The notes: generated from the letters alone by a model not told the origin. A DNA stretch of 64,000 nucleotides from UBA1924 sp963976625 (GCA_963976625.1 CAXBLA010000011.1:38691-102690), one strand, 5' to 3'. Positions 1-9,351 are shown, numbered from the stretch's first letter. Numbers and translations: made by a program.

Positions 1-2
1 TT

Positions 3-293
3 GTCAAGCTCCCCGAGATCGGCAAGCGGACCGCCGAGACGATCATCGCCCAGCTCAGCGGCAAGGTCGAACGATTCGCAGGCGATGCGATCATGGGACA
101 GGCACCGGCACAGGCCGGCAGTTTCATCGAGCATCCGACCCTGCCCGCAGCCGCGATCGAAGCCATCGCGGCCCTGGTCGCTCTGGGCGAGCAGCGAGCA
201 AACGCTGAGCAAAAGGTCCAGCTCGCCCTCACGCGGACCCCTCAGGACGCCGATGTCGATACCATTGTGGGCGCGGTCTTCGCGGGGGCTTAA
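3..293 (+). CDS. ruvA: Holliday junction branch-migration protein RuvA, C-terminal part
   Basis: The gene enters from the left edge, so only its last 96 residues are present. RuvA binds four-way junctions as a tetramer and loads the RuvB helicase. The segment LPEIGKRTAETIIAQL near the left edge is the second helix-hairpin-helix motif of RuvA. After a linker, the last ~50 residues form the small helical domain that contacts RuvB (IEAIAALVALG...ANAEQKVQLAL). The reading frame is open to the edge and stops at TAA 291-293. ruvC and ruvX are elsewhere in this window, so the resolvasome genes are dispersed here. The family assignment is firm; the N-terminus lies outside the window. Confidence 0.88.
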   Translation, partial: VKLPEIGKRTAETIIAQLSGKVERFAGDAIMGQAPAQAGSFIEHPTLPAAAIEAIAALVALGEQRANAEQKVQLALTRTPQDADVDTIVGAVFAGA

Positions 294-363
294 CCCCCAC
301 AATCCGCCACAATTCGTTCATCCACCATACGATTTCCATTCTTGATAACGGCAAAGGACCTGC

Positions 364-1464
364 ATGCGATACTCAATGATCATGGCCGGCGGCTCGGGGA
401 CGCGTTTGTGGCCCATGTCGCGCGATGGGCAGCCCAAGCAGCTCATCAAGTTCATCCATCAGGGCAGCCGGACGGTCTCTTTGCTCGAGATCGCGGCCCA
501 GCGTGCGTCCAAGCTGGTGCCGAGCGATAAGCAGTATATCTGCACGGGCGAGCGGTACCGGGCGCAGATCCGTGAGGGCTTGCCGAGCTTTGATGATGCC
601 CACATTCTTGGTGAGCCTCAGCCAAGGGACACCGTCAACGCGGTCGCTTTCGCGGCGGCGGTGTTTGCCAAGGAAGACCCCGACGCGATCTTCTCGGTGC
701 TCACCGCGGATCAGCTGATCGAGCCCGACGATGTGTTCAACGCGGCGATGGAACTCGGATACAAGTTGGTCGAAGAAGATCCGTCGCGGTTGGTGACCTT
801 TGGTATCAAACCCGATCACCCGGCGACGGGCTATGGCTACATCGAGCATGGCGAGACGCTGCCTGAGACCGACGGGCAGGCCTTCAAGGTGGCTCGGTTT
901 GTCGAGAAGCCGCCGCTGGAAAATGCCGAGGCCTATGTCCAGTCCGGTCGTTACGACTGGAACGCGGGGATGTTTGTCTTCCACGCGGGGACCTTCCTCA
1001 AGCTTTATGAACGCTTCATGCCCGAGAACGCCGAGCTGATCGCGCACATGGCCAAGGCTTGGGGCACGGAAAAGCAGCAAGCAGTGCTCGATGAGATCTA
1101 TCCGCAGCTCACCAAGACCTCGGTGGACTACGGCATCATGGAACCCGCAGCCAACGAGTCCGATGTCTCGATCATCGGGGTCAAGATGGATATCTCATGG
1201 CTCGATGTCGGGTCGTGGCCGGCGTATGGCGAGACACTCGACGCGGATGAGAACGGGAACAAAGCCGCGGGGCTCAACATTGCGAGCTTTGATTCGTCCA
1301 ACAACATCGTTATCGGCGAATCCAACGAAGACCACACCATCGCTCTGGTCGGTTGCGACGATCTGATCGTGATCCGCACCGAGCGCGCGACGCTGGTGAT
1401 CCCCAAAGATCGCGCCCAGGACATCAAGAAACTGCACGACGAGCTGCCTGATGGGCTCAAGTAA
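364..1464 (+). CDS. manC: Mannose-1-phosphate guanylyltransferase
   Basis: The enzyme makes GDP-mannose from mannose-1-phosphate and GTP for exopolysaccharide and glycan synthesis. The 366 residues match the GMP-only form, without the fused isomerase cupin of longer ManC/AlgA proteins. The nucleotide-binding signature GGSGTRLWP lies at residues 9-17, followed by PKQL. LTADQ at 113-117 corresponds to the metal-binding loop, FVEKP is at 179-183 and WNAGMFVF at 199-206. The ATG at 364 has AAAGGA five bases upstream. The gene converges with a leftward MBOAT/SGNH acylation pair, which suggests, but does not prove, a shared role in polysaccharide production. Confidence 0.93.
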   Translation: MRYSMIMAGGSGTRLWPMSRDGQPKQLIKFIHQGSRTVSLLEIAAQRASKLVPSDKQYICTGERYRAQIREGLPSFDDAHILGEPQPRDTVNAVAFAAAVFAKEDPDAIFSVLTADQLIEPDDVFNAAMELGYKLVEEDPSRLVTFGIKPDHPATGYGYIEHGETLPETDGQAFKVARFVEKPPLENAEAYVQSGRYDWNAGMFVFHAGTFLKLYERFMPENAELIAHMAKAWGTEKQQAVLDEIYPQLTKTSVDYGIMEPAANESDVSIIGVKMDISWLDVGSWPAYGETLDADENGNKAAGLNIASFDSSNNIVIGESNEDHTIALVGCDDLIVIRTERATLVIPKDRAQDIKKLHDELPDGLK

Positions 1465-1475
1465 GCGAACCGTAT

Positions 1476-2648
1476 TTAGTCGTCAGCGTTGACCAGTTCG
1501 AGGACGGCTTGGGCGATCAGGCGGTCGTTTTTGTGCTGAAAGTGCCCGTCGCTGACAAAGCTCTGGGGATCGGTCGAATCGAACAGATCGACTGTTGAGA
1601 TCACCGCGACGCCTTGCTCGGCGAGCTGGTCTCTGAGCCATATGTCGAGATGCCCGGGCTCGTTGCGGGCGTGGAGCAGGAGCACGACCAAGCGTTGGCC
1701 ATCGGCTTGGCATTGTTCATGCATCGTCGTCAAGATCTTGGGGACCGCGGCCATCACCGGGTGATCGGTTTTGTAGCCGGCTTTGGGCGTATATACCTGC
1801 TTGTTCGCCTGACCGATTTTTCGTGAGGCCCACGCTCGTCGGACAAGGCGGATCATGGCCGATTGGTCGGTGATGGATCGCTCAAAGCCGAAGCTGTCCC
1901 AGTACGCGTCGTGCTCTTGAATCGCTGCGAGTTGTGTGTCCCATGCTTCGCCCTGGGCGCGATACGCCTGGACGAACTGGTCGCGCTCCATAATCGGGGG
2001 GGCGGTCTCGACGAGCTGACCATCTTCAAGCGTGAACTTCGGGTAGGCAAACGGTGCGGGGCTCTCGGGGGTGTAGCCCAGCCCGGTCATGCCCTGCATG
2101 TAGGGGATCGACGAGGAGAGCACTCCCACGATCACCGTGTCCGCCTGCGATCGCCACGGGTCGGCTTGGATGAGGGCCATCGAGTGTGACAAGGGCGCAC
2201 CGGGGCCCGCGCGGGTCAGGATGCCCAGTGATGGGTCGAGTTGTTCGAGCTCGCGGGCGATGTTGTTGGTGAACGACATGCCGAAGAACATCAGCTTCTG
2301 ATCCGCGGCGTTCCACGCGTCCGTCGCGGGGTAGAGCTCCGTAGGCACCCAACCCGCCTTGACGATGTTGGTCGGCTCTTGGTCGGCGCGCCCGACTGTG
2401 CGATCGAGCTTGGCTTCGATGCTGTAGCCATAGCTAAAGAAGCGTTCGAGCGAGCCCGATGGATCGCGATCGTTTGGCCCCATCGAAAACTTCGCGGCCA
2501 CCACCAGCTCGAAGCCCGCCATGACCACAAGAATCCCCGCACCGAACCACAGCGCACTGCGAACGCGTGAACGCTTCGAGAGCGGCTGATCAGAACCAGT
2601 CTGAGAACTGGACTCAGAACTGGAAGTAGATGAATGTGCTTGCATCAT
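1476..2648 (-). CDS. Membrane-anchored SGNH-like protein, MBOAT partner
   Basis: A 390-residue protein with a Ser-rich cytoplasmic start, one transmembrane helix at about 32-52 and a large periplasmic domain. It resembles AlgJ/AlgX-type SGNH proteins. The loop GMSFTNN (123-129) sits where the block I serine is expected, and SDGHFQH (366-372) supplies a C-terminal Asp-His pair (D367, H369). It begins inside the last 35 bases of the upstream MBOAT gene, so the two are probably co-translated. In such pairs the MBOAT protein moves acyl groups across the membrane and the SGNH partner transfers them to a polysaccharide. That function is inferred; the substrate is unknown. ATGs at 2648 and 2645 are both possible starts. 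Confidence 0.7.
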   Translation of the reverse strand: MMQAHSSTSSSESSSQTGSDQPLSKRSRVRSALWFGAGILVVMAGFELVVAAKFSMGPNDRDPSGSLERFFSYGYSIEAKLDRTVGRADQEPTNIVKAGWVPTELYPATDAWNAADQKLMFFGMSFTNNIARELEQLDPSLGILTRAGPGAPLSHSMALIQADPWRSQADTVIVGVLSSSIPYMQGMTGLGYTPESPAPFAYPKFTLEDGQLVETAPPIMERDQFVQAYRAQGEAWDTQLAAIQEHDAYWDSFGFERSITDQSAMIRLVRRAWASRKIGQANKQVYTPKAGYKTDHPVMAAVPKILTTMHEQCQADGQRLVVLLLHARNEPGHLDIWLRDQLAEQGVAVISTVDLFDSTDPQSFVSDGHFQHKNDRLIAQAVLELVNADD

Positions 2649-4065
2649 TGTTGAGTCCCATCAGGAGCAGAATTATGAGCACACCCACGAGGAGCCCACG
2701 CACGAACGGGTGCCACGAACGATAAAAAGTATCTCTGGAATTGGCGTAGGTCATCGCTTCCCACGGGATCAGGAAGCACAGCCCCAGCAGCGTCGCCAAC
2801 GGCGGACGCGGGAACGAGACATCCGCCCAGCCCGCACCCCACCCGGAGGGCGTGAAGAGGAGACTGGTGAAGTCGACAATCTGTGTGAACGAGTCCGCCC
2901 GGAAGAGCAGCCAGCCGTAGCAAGTGAGCTGGAAGAACAAAGCGGTGCCAACAAGGTAGAACAGCATGGATCGACCACGCCCAAAGAGCGATGCTGATTC
3001 ATCTGAAGGTTCTTGCTTGGGCTTAGTGAACACACGGAACATACACAGCAACGCACCCTGATAGATCCCCCAGAGCACGAAGTTCCACGCGGCCCCGTGC
3101 CAGAGCCCGCCGAGCACCATGGTGATCATCAGGTTGCGATACAGGCTCACGGTCGAGCCGCGGTTGCCACCGAGGGGGACATACAAATAATCCCGCAGCC
3201 AGGTCGAGAGCGAGATGTGCCAGCGGCGCCAGAAATCGCTCGGATTCCGTGCAAAGTATGGTCCACAAAAATTATCCATCAGGTCGATCCCGAAGAGCTT
3301 GGCCGTGCCCCGGGCGATGTCGGTGTACGCGGAGAAATCACACAGGATCTGGAACGCGAAGGCGTAGGTCGCCAGCGTGACATCCAGCCCCGAGACATCC
3401 GAACCCGTGCCGTAGATGGCGTCGACCTTGGCGCTGAGCCCATCGGCGATGACGATTTTCTTCATCAGCCCCAGCAGGATCAGGAATGCCCCACGCGAGC
3501 AGCCCTCGAAGGTGATCACGCGTTGCTTGCTCAATATGGGCAGCAGGTGGCTCGCCCGCTCGATCGGGCCGGCGACAAGCTGGGGGAAGAAGGCGACGAA
3601 GAGGGCGAAGTCGATGAGTTTATCTGTTGGCTGGAGCTTTCGGCGGTAGATATCGATCGTATAGCTCAGGGTCTGGAAGGTGTAGAACGAGATCCCCACG
3701 GGGAGCACGATCTGCAGCGCGGGGCGGTGGGCCTCGAGCCCCATCCCATCGAGCAGCGCCACGGCACTGTCCACGAAGAACCCGAAGTACTTAAAGAACC
3801 CGAGCATCGACATATTGGCGATGACCGAGACCGCCAGCAAGTGCTTGCGTCGTTTGGGATCCTCGACGCGGACGAGCGATCGGCCCACCCAGAAGTCGAT
3901 GAAGGTCGAGATCACGATCAGCGAGAGGAATCGCCAGTCCCACATGCCGTAGAAGTAGTAGCTGGCGATCAGCAGGAGTATGTTCTGTCCGCGGAGCTTG
4001 AGCAGGCGGTAGGCAACCCAGACGATGAGCAGAAACACGAAGTATTCGATGGATGCAAAGTTCAT
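2614..4065 (-). CDS. MBOAT family membrane-bound O-acyltransferase (AlgI-like)
   Basis: A 483-residue multi-pass protein of the AlgI/DltB-type MBOAT family, which transfers acyl (often acetyl) groups for export to cell-surface polymers. Visible signatures are PVGISFYTFQTLSYTID (122-138), DFWRRWHISLSTWLRDY (277-293) followed by PLGG, and GGLWHGAAWNFVLWG (319-333), in which His323 is the expected catalytic histidine. Hydrophobic helices run through the whole length. It overlaps the SGNH-like gene downstream by 35 bases. The 142-base gap to the divergent ruvX gene should hold both promoters. The family is certain; the polymer modified is unknown, although manC next to the pair hints at a mannose-containing polysaccharide. 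Confidence 0.93.
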   Translation of the reverse strand: MNFASIEYFVFLLIVWVAYRLLKLRGQNILLLIASYYFYGMWDWRFLSLIVISTFIDFWVGRSLVRVEDPKRRKHLLAVSVIANMSMLGFFKYFGFFVDSAVALLDGMGLEAHRPALQIVLPVGISFYTFQTLSYTIDIYRRKLQPTDKLIDFALFVAFFPQLVAGPIERASHLLPILSKQRVITFEGCSRGAFLILLGLMKKIVIADGLSAKVDAIYGTGSDVSGLDVTLATYAFAFQILCDFSAYTDIARGTAKLFGIDLMDNFCGPYFARNPSDFWRRWHISLSTWLRDYLYVPLGGNRGSTVSLYRNLMITMVLGGLWHGAAWNFVLWGIYQGALLCMFRVFTKPKQEPSDESASLFGRGRSMLFYLVGTALFFQLTCYGWLLFRADSFTQIVDFTSLLFTPSGWGAGWADVSFPRPPLATLLGLCFLIPWEAMTYANSRDTFYRSWHPFVRGLLVGVLIILLLMGLNNDASTFIYFQF

Positions 4066-4207
4066 GGGCTTTGGGGTGCAGAGAGCTGCTTCGTCTGGCT
4101 ATTCGTCTGGATAACTGACATGATTGGGTTTGTGTCTGGGTGTATCGACCCGCTGGGGGGTTCACTTCTACAAATGTTTTCCCCGTGTCCGCTTACTACC
4201 ATAGCCC

Positions 4208-4711
4208 ATGCGTGTTTTTTCGATCGATCTTGGTGACCAACGCACTGGGCTGGCCCTGGGCGATCGAATCACGAACATCGCTTCGCCGATCGGGTTGATA
4301 GAAGTCCCGATCGACCGGAATGATGGGCAGGCCCTGCTTGACGAGATTCTTCGTCAGCTGTTGGCCAATGTGGGCGGTGTGTCTTCGGGTGCACCTACGG
4401 GCCCGGGGAGCCAATCGGATACGGAGCTGTTGATTGGGATGCCGCTGAATATGGACGATTCTGAGGGGCCGAGGGCGAAGCTGGTCCGGGTGTTCGCTCA
4501 GCGATTGGCCAATGAATCTGGGCGGGCGGTGGTCCTGATCGACGAACGCAGGACCTCGATCGCGGCTGATGCCCGGATGGCCCAGACGGGGCTGACGCAT
4601 AAGCAGAAGAAGAAACGCCGAGACGCGATCGCGGCGGCCACGATCGCTCAATCGTACCTGAATGACCCGGATATGGCGATCGACACGATCTGGCCGATGG
4701 AATCAGCGTAA
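4208..4711 (+). CDS. ruvX: Putative pre-16S rRNA nuclease / Holliday junction resolvase-like RuvX (YqgF)
   Basis: A 167-residue RNase H-fold protein of the YqgF family, implicated in 16S rRNA 5'-end maturation and formerly annotated as a Holliday junction resolvase. Family features are the opening FSIDLGDQRTGLALGD with the first acidic residue, LLIGMPLNMDDSEGP as the second strand block, and LIDERRTS followed by a Lys-rich helix and DAIAAATIAQSYL. The length is slightly above the usual ~140 because of an insertion around residues 55-75 (GGVSSGAPTGPGS). No clear Shine-Dalgarno sequence precedes the ATG. The following gene starts 51 bases downstream on the same strand. Confidence 0.9.
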   Translation: MRVFSIDLGDQRTGLALGDRITNIASPIGLIEVPIDRNDGQALLDEILRQLLANVGGVSSGAPTGPGSQSDTELLIGMPLNMDDSEGPRAKLVRVFAQRLANESGRAVVLIDERRTSIAADARMAQTGLTHKQKKKRRDAIAAATIAQSYLNDPDMAIDTIWPMESA

Positions 4712-4762
4712 ACACTGCCGGGTCCGCAACATCGCGGGGGCTCAGGCGTTAAGAAAGAGTAG

Positions 4763-5650
4763 ATGATGCCACTCCTAATCCAATATGCGCTCCAAGCCGT
4801 GCTCGCCTCGTCCATCTCTATCGGAGCGCCCGCTACGATCGAGCCCAACGCCGCTCCTGAAACACCGATTGAGCAAGCCGAGCCTACGGCAAACGATTCG
4901 AAGTACGCCGATGCCCGGGCCCTGCTCGATGCGCTCTCGGCGAACGATCAAACCACCAACTCGCTGACGGGCACGGTCCGCTTTACGACGATCAATGCTT
5001 TGGAGAACGATCGACAGACCCGCACGGGCGATCTCTTGATCGCCCGTAAACCCGACGGCAGCGGGCGGAACTACGCGGTGAAGTTTAAAACGCTCGAGAT
5101 CGACGATCGGCGGGAGAACATCGCCGAGCACTATATCTTTGATGGGCGTTGGCTCGTCGAGCGCCTGCCCGAGGACAAGCAGTTCAACAAGCGTGAGCTG
5201 GTGCCCAAGGGCAAGACGCTCGATCCGATGGAGCTGATGCGCGATGCCCCGTTCTGGGTCTCGGTGGGGAGCGATCAGGACCGCCTGCTCGCATCCTACA
5301 ACGCGGAGTTGCTTGAGCCGAGCGTCGGTTTGACTGACAATGAGGACTTCCCCGAGTTGGCATCGCTGGCTGAGAAGCCGTACATCAAGAGCGCGATCCA
5401 GCTTGAGCTCGAACCCAAGCCGGGAAGCAAGTTTGAAGATGACTGGGAGAAGGTCCGGATCTGGTTCGATGCCGAGACGCTCGAACCCGTGCTGTATATC
5501 AAGGCCGAGTGGACGGGCGATCTGCAGATCGTCGAGCTCTTTGGGGTCAAGACCAACACCGAGATCGCCCAAGCCGTGTTCGACACCACCTCGCCGGGCG
5601 AACGCTCGGGCTGGAATATCCAGGTGTCCAACTGGAGAGGGCAAGAATGA
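4763..5650 (+). CDS. Exported LolA-like protein
   Basis: A 295-residue protein with a hydrophobic N-terminus (about residues 1-25) that reads as a signal peptide. The body has the half-barrel pattern of LolA/LppX-type lipoprotein carriers: a conserved helix (ALLDALSANDQTTNSLTGTV), paired strands such as AEHYIFDGRWLVERLP, and the C-terminal VRIWFDAETLEPVLYIKAEW and TEIAQAVFDTTSP blocks, typical of planctomycete proteins annotated as LolA-like. A role in moving lipid or lipoprotein to the outer membrane is inferred from the fold. Its TGA overlaps the ATG of the TPR-peptidase gene (ATGA), so the two are translationally coupled. ATGs at 4763 and 4766 are both possible, with AAGAAAGAG upstream. 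Confidence 0.62.
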   Translation: MMPLLIQYALQAVLASSISIGAPATIEPNAAPETPIEQAEPTANDSKYADARALLDALSANDQTTNSLTGTVRFTTINALENDRQTRTGDLLIARKPDGSGRNYAVKFKTLEIDDRRENIAEHYIFDGRWLVERLPEDKQFNKRELVPKGKTLDPMELMRDAPFWVSVGSDQDRLLASYNAELLEPSVGLTDNEDFPELASLAEKPYIKSAIQLELEPKPGSKFEDDWEKVRIWFDAETLEPVLYIKAEWTGDLQIVELFGVKTNTEIAQAVFDTTSPGERSGWNIQVSNWRGQE

Positions 5651-8415
5651 ACCCGCGTGTGCTTGCGAGGCTGGCCCATGCGCTGGCGATTGGTGTGCTG
5701 ATAGTTGGGACGCAATCAGTTGCTGCTCAGCCTGAGCAGCCAGATCAACCTGCCCGGCCTGACCTGCACGACCACACGCACCAAGCCGCCGATCGTTTGG
5801 GTGCACCCGACGAACTCGGGGTGACTTCTCAGGCGCTCAAAGATCAACTCAACGCCTCGTTTCTCAGCGACAGCGAGCGGGCCTTACTGCGGGTCGATCA
5901 CGGGGTGTGGACGCCCGAGGACCTTGAAAACCCGGTGTATCTGGCGAAGGCCGCGCTGGCGGTGGGTCTGTATGACCATCCGAGCCTGCTTGATGCGGAC
6001 GCCGACGCGATCGATCGGGCAGACGCTGCGTTGATGCGTGGAGAGCCGGCCCTTGCGCTCGAACTCATTCCGGTTGCCAACTCACCGCTGAGTATCAAAG
6101 AGCTTTGGCTCCGCGCACATGCCCAGCAAATGCTCGGGCAGACCCGACGGGCGATCGGCACGCTCGAAGCCATCGAAGAACAGATGGGCGCGACCACCAT
6201 CGACGATGCGGACACCATCGCGACGGGGGTCGAGGGGTTGATCTTGCTGACGCAGCTGCGCGGGCCTCAGGGTGATGCGAAGGAAGAATACCAGACGCTG
6301 GCCAAGCTGCTGGCCAACGCCCGCGACAACCTCGATCGGCTCAGCTGGCGGGTGCGATTCGTAGAAGCCAAGCTGCTCTACGCGCACAACAACTACAAAG
6401 ATGCCCACGCGGCGGCTGTCGAGACGCTGCGCCTGCATCCACGCAATGCCCAAGCCGCGGCCATCATCGGAAACATGGCGGTGGACTCGTTCGACTTTGA
6501 TACCGCCGACGAGATCGCCCGCAAGCTCGATCTGATCGCGGCGAGCAGCATGCACTCGGTCGCCGAGAGAGTGCAGGCCCAAGAAGATTTCGATCCGACG
6601 CAGGACTTCCCGCCCACGCTGCATTCCTCAATCATTCGCGCCCGGGTGTCGCTGCGTCGCAAGGACCCGCAGGGCGCGGAGTACGCGCTCGATCCGATCC
6701 TGGCGTCAATGCCCGATCAGCGCGATGCGCTCGAACTCAACGCCGCGGCCGCCGCGGCGGGGTTCCGGATGCGCTCGGTCAATCATCTGCTCGATCAGTA
6801 CGACGAGCTTTCGCCGGGCTCGCCCGACGCGATGATGCGGGTGGCCGACACGCTCGGAGAGTTTCGCCAGTATGAACTTGCGGAGTCGATGTATAACCAG
6901 GTCATCGAGCGCGCGCCGTTCTACGCCCATCCCCGCCTTCGGCTCGGGCTGCTGCTGGTGCAGGCGGGCAAGGACACCCTCGCGCGCACCACGCTCGAAG
7001 AAGCGTTGGCGCTCGACCCGTTCGATCTGCGCGCCCAGAACTCGCTGACGCTCGTCACCGAACTGGGCTCGTACGCGACGATCGAGAGTGAACACTTTAT
7101 CGTCCGCTACAAGCCCGACACAACCGATTCGATCCTCGCCCACGAGATGCCCGCGGTGCTCGAACGCATCCATGAGCGGGTGTGCTCCGATCTGCCCGGC
7201 GGCGTGGACTATGAGCCGAAGACCAAGACGATCATCGAGCTGATGCCCAATCACGAGTGGTTCGCGGTGCGGATCGGTGGGATGCCGTCTATTCATACGA
7301 TGGCCGCGTCGACCGGGCCGGTGATCGCGATCGAAGCGCCCAAGGACGGGCAGAAATCGTCCGTCGGGCACTACGACTGGGAGCGGGTGCTCCAGCACGA
7401 GTACACCCACACCGTCAACCTCGCCCGGACGCGCAACCGCGTGATCCACTGGATGACCGAGGCCAACGCCGTCTTCAACGAGGACGCGCCGCGCTCCTCG
7501 CAGACCTGGGCCCTGCTGCTCAATGCGTACGAGAATGATGAACTGTTTGATCTCGTCGAGATCAACACCGCGTTTGTGCGCCCCAAGAAGCCCAGCGATC
7601 GTGGGTTGGCGTATGCACAGGGCGCGTGGATGTTCGAGTACATCGTCGAGCGGTTCGGCAAGGAGGCATCGCTGGAAATCTACGACGCGTCAGCCGCGGG
7701 TCGATCATCGCGCGACGCGTTTGCCCAGGTGCTCGGCGCTGAGCCTCGGGCGTTCTTGCAAGAGTTTAAAGCGTGGGCCCACGACCAGCTGCTCGATCGT
7801 GGCTTGATCTTGGCTGATGGCGTGCCCGATCTTTCGGAGCTCTTCGACACGAGCGACGAGCAACCAAACAAAGCAAATATGCCCACCGTCGATGAGCTGA
7901 CGGACCTGCTCGAGCAATACCCCGACCACCCGCAGCTCGTCACGCTTCGGCTCGGGTTCGCGTTGCTCGGAGCCGACACACGCCTCTCGCCCGAGCTCGT
8001 CGCCATGCTCGAGCACGCGTGCGATGTTCGCCCAACGGACGAATCCCCCCACCAGCGTCTCGCCAAGCACTACCTTGCCGGCGAGACGCACGAAGAACGC
8101 GCCAAGGCCATCCCGTACCTTGAGTACCTTGATGTGCGCGAGACCTACTCGCCGGCCTTCGCCGCGGAGCTTGCGTTGCTCTATGCACGCTCGGACGACC
8201 CGCTCGATCAGCACCGTGCGATGGACAAGGCTTTGCGGGCGGTGTCGATCGCCCCCTACGACGCCGACCAGCGCGAGCGGGCGGCGCGTGTGGCGTTGCT
8301 GACAAAGAACAATGCCGAAGCGGTGCACCAGCTCGAAGCGTTGATCCAGCTCGAACCCGATCGAACAATCCACCAGCGTCGGCTCGACGCATTGATCGCG
8401 CAGTTGGGCGATTGA
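5647..8415 (+). CDS. Secreted TPR protein with peptidase MA-like zinc metallopeptidase domain
   Basis: A 922-residue exported protein. The chosen ATG overlaps the stop of the upstream gene (ATGA) and opens with a signal peptide ending near SVAAQ; the longer in-frame extension has no signal sequence. Residues ~60-480 and ~720-920 are helical TPR-type repeats. Between them is a gluzincin-like peptidase domain with HEYTH at 584-588 and WMTEAN, where Glu605 fits the third zinc ligand. This arrangement matches peptidase MA-family (DUF1570-like) proteins common in Planctomycetota. Its substrate is unknown. Coupling to the LolA-like gene suggests a shared envelope function. Confidence 0.75.
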   Translation: MNPRVLARLAHALAIGVLIVGTQSVAAQPEQPDQPARPDLHDHTHQAADRLGAPDELGVTSQALKDQLNASFLSDSERALLRVDHGVWTPEDLENPVYLAKAALAVGLYDHPSLLDADADAIDRADAALMRGEPALALELIPVANSPLSIKELWLRAHAQQMLGQTRRAIGTLEAIEEQMGATTIDDADTIATGVEGLILLTQLRGPQGDAKEEYQTLAKLLANARDNLDRLSWRVRFVEAKLLYAHNNYKDAHAAAVETLRLHPRNAQAAAIIGNMAVDSFDFDTADEIARKLDLIAASSMHSVAERVQAQEDFDPTQDFPPTLHSSIIRARVSLRRKDPQGAEYALDPILASMPDQRDALELNAAAAAAGFRMRSVNHLLDQYDELSPGSPDAMMRVADTLGEFRQYELAESMYNQVIERAPFYAHPRLRLGLLLVQAGKDTLARTTLEEALALDPFDLRAQNSLTLVTELGSYATIESEHFIVRYKPDTTDSILAHEMPAVLERIHERVCSDLPGGVDYEPKTKTIIELMPNHEWFAVRIGGMPSIHTMAASTGPVIAIEAPKDGQKSSVGHYDWERVLQHEYTHTVNLARTRNRVIHWMTEANAVFNEDAPRSSQTWALLLNAYENDELFDLVEINTAFVRPKKPSDRGLAYAQGAWMFEYIVERFGKEASLEIYDASAAGRSSRDAFAQVLGAEPRAFLQEFKAWAHDQLLDRGLILADGVPDLSELFDTSDEQPNKANMPTVDELTDLLEQYPDHPQLVTLRLGFALLGADTRLSPELVAMLEHACDVRPTDESPHQRLAKHYLAGETHEERAKAIPYLEYLDVRETYSPAFAAELALLYARSDDPLDQHRAMDKALRAVSIAPYDADQRERAARVALLTKNNAEAVHQLEALIQLEPDRTIHQRRLDALIAQLGD

Positions 8416-8446
8416 ACTTCAATGGTGTTGAAGAGCGTTGAGCGTA

Positions 8447-9229
8447 TCAGGACGCGATGAGCATCTCGTTGGTTTCTGGCTTGCTCGGGCTTTGGGCATC
8501 CTCGGATTCGATCGTCGAACCTTGTTCGAGCTCTTTCATCCACACGCTATACCGAGCATGCAAGTCTTCGGCGATTTCGGCGTTGCCCATGCCCGAATCC
8601 GAATAGTCGATCGGCTTCATCACCTTCACGCGGGTGTTGGATCGTGTCCAGAGTGAGTCCCAGGCGCTGGGGGCCTGCGTCGGGGTGCCCTCGATGAGTA
8701 CGGGGAGCACGCGGGCGCCGGATCGTTTGACCAAGACACCGACGCCGGGGGCGAAGCGGAGGAGCTGGCCGGCGGGGCGTTCGATTTTGCCCTCGGGGAA
8801 GATGCCGATGACGCCGCCATCGTCGAGGTGGGCGCGTGCCCTCCGGAGCCCGGTCCGCCCGTGGCGATTGCGGGCGATGAAGATCACGCCCGCCCAGTTC
8901 CAGAACCAGCCCATCCCACGCAGACGCATGTCGTCGGCCATCAGCCAGCTGATCTTTGTCGGCACCGACAGGCTCACAAGGATCGGGTCGACGCCGGCGG
9001 TGTGGTTGCACACCACGATCATGGGCCCGCCCAGATCATCGAATGCCCCGTCCTCGGCTTCCACCGTCAGATCGTGCATGCCCCGAGCATAACCGAACCC
9101 TAACATATAGAGGAAGCCGTTGATCGGTGTGAGCGCGGGCTTCCACAGCTTCCCGTAGGCTTGGCCGCCGAGAAAACACCCGATTCCGACCAGAATCAGC
9201 ACCAAAATGATCCAAAGTGTGAGCACCAT
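8447..9229 (-). CDS. plsC: 1-acyl-sn-glycerol-3-phosphate acyltransferase (PlsC family)
   Basis: A 260-residue membrane acyltransferase of phospholipid synthesis that converts lysophosphatidate to phosphatidate. The start is set at the ATG of MVLTLWIILV, which opens the N-terminal membrane helix; a TTG 60 bases upstream is possible but adds a polar stretch unlike the family. The catalytic NHTAGVD box is at 75-81, FIARNRHGRTG is the substrate-binding block II, FPEGK at 144-148 is block III, and VLPVLIEGTP is block IV. It faces rarA across 122 bases and converges with the TPR-peptidase gene. The family is secure; the exact acyl acceptor is not. Confidence 0.85.
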   Translation of the reverse strand: MVLTLWIILVLILVGIGCFLGGQAYGKLWKPALTPINGFLYMLGFGYARGMHDLTVEAEDGAFDDLGGPMIVVCNHTAGVDPILVSLSVPTKISWLMADDMRLRGMGWFWNWAGVIFIARNRHGRTGLRRARAHLDDGGVIGIFPEGKIERPAGQLLRFAPGVGVLVKRSGARVLPVLIEGTPTQAPSAWDSLWTRSNTRVKVMKPIDYSDSGMGNAEIAEDLHARYSVWMKELEQGSTIESEDAQSPSKPETNEMLIAS

Positions 9230-9351
9230 CGTGTTTATGTTAGCATTTGCAAATCTCGGGTTCCACCGGTTTGTCCATTTCCAGATCAATTGTCATGATT
9301 CTCGTGCGCTCCACCCGCCTGCCGATCGAAACACACCCATACACTTCCCGT

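Noticed and set aside
373..1080. 235-codon leftward open frame opposite manC
   Set aside because: It lies fully antisense to a motif-rich manC frame and has a Leu/Arg/Gly/His-rich composition typical of shadows in GC-rich DNA, with no domain.
3013..4236. 407-codon rightward open frame opposite the MBOAT gene
   Set aside because: It is antisense to the MBOAT signatures and its product is Glu/Gln/His/Arg-rich without any motif.
8417..8433. CTTCAA-TGGTG-TTGAAG hairpin between two converging genes
   Set aside because: The six-base stem is AT-rich and has no T-run on either strand, so it is not supported as a terminator.
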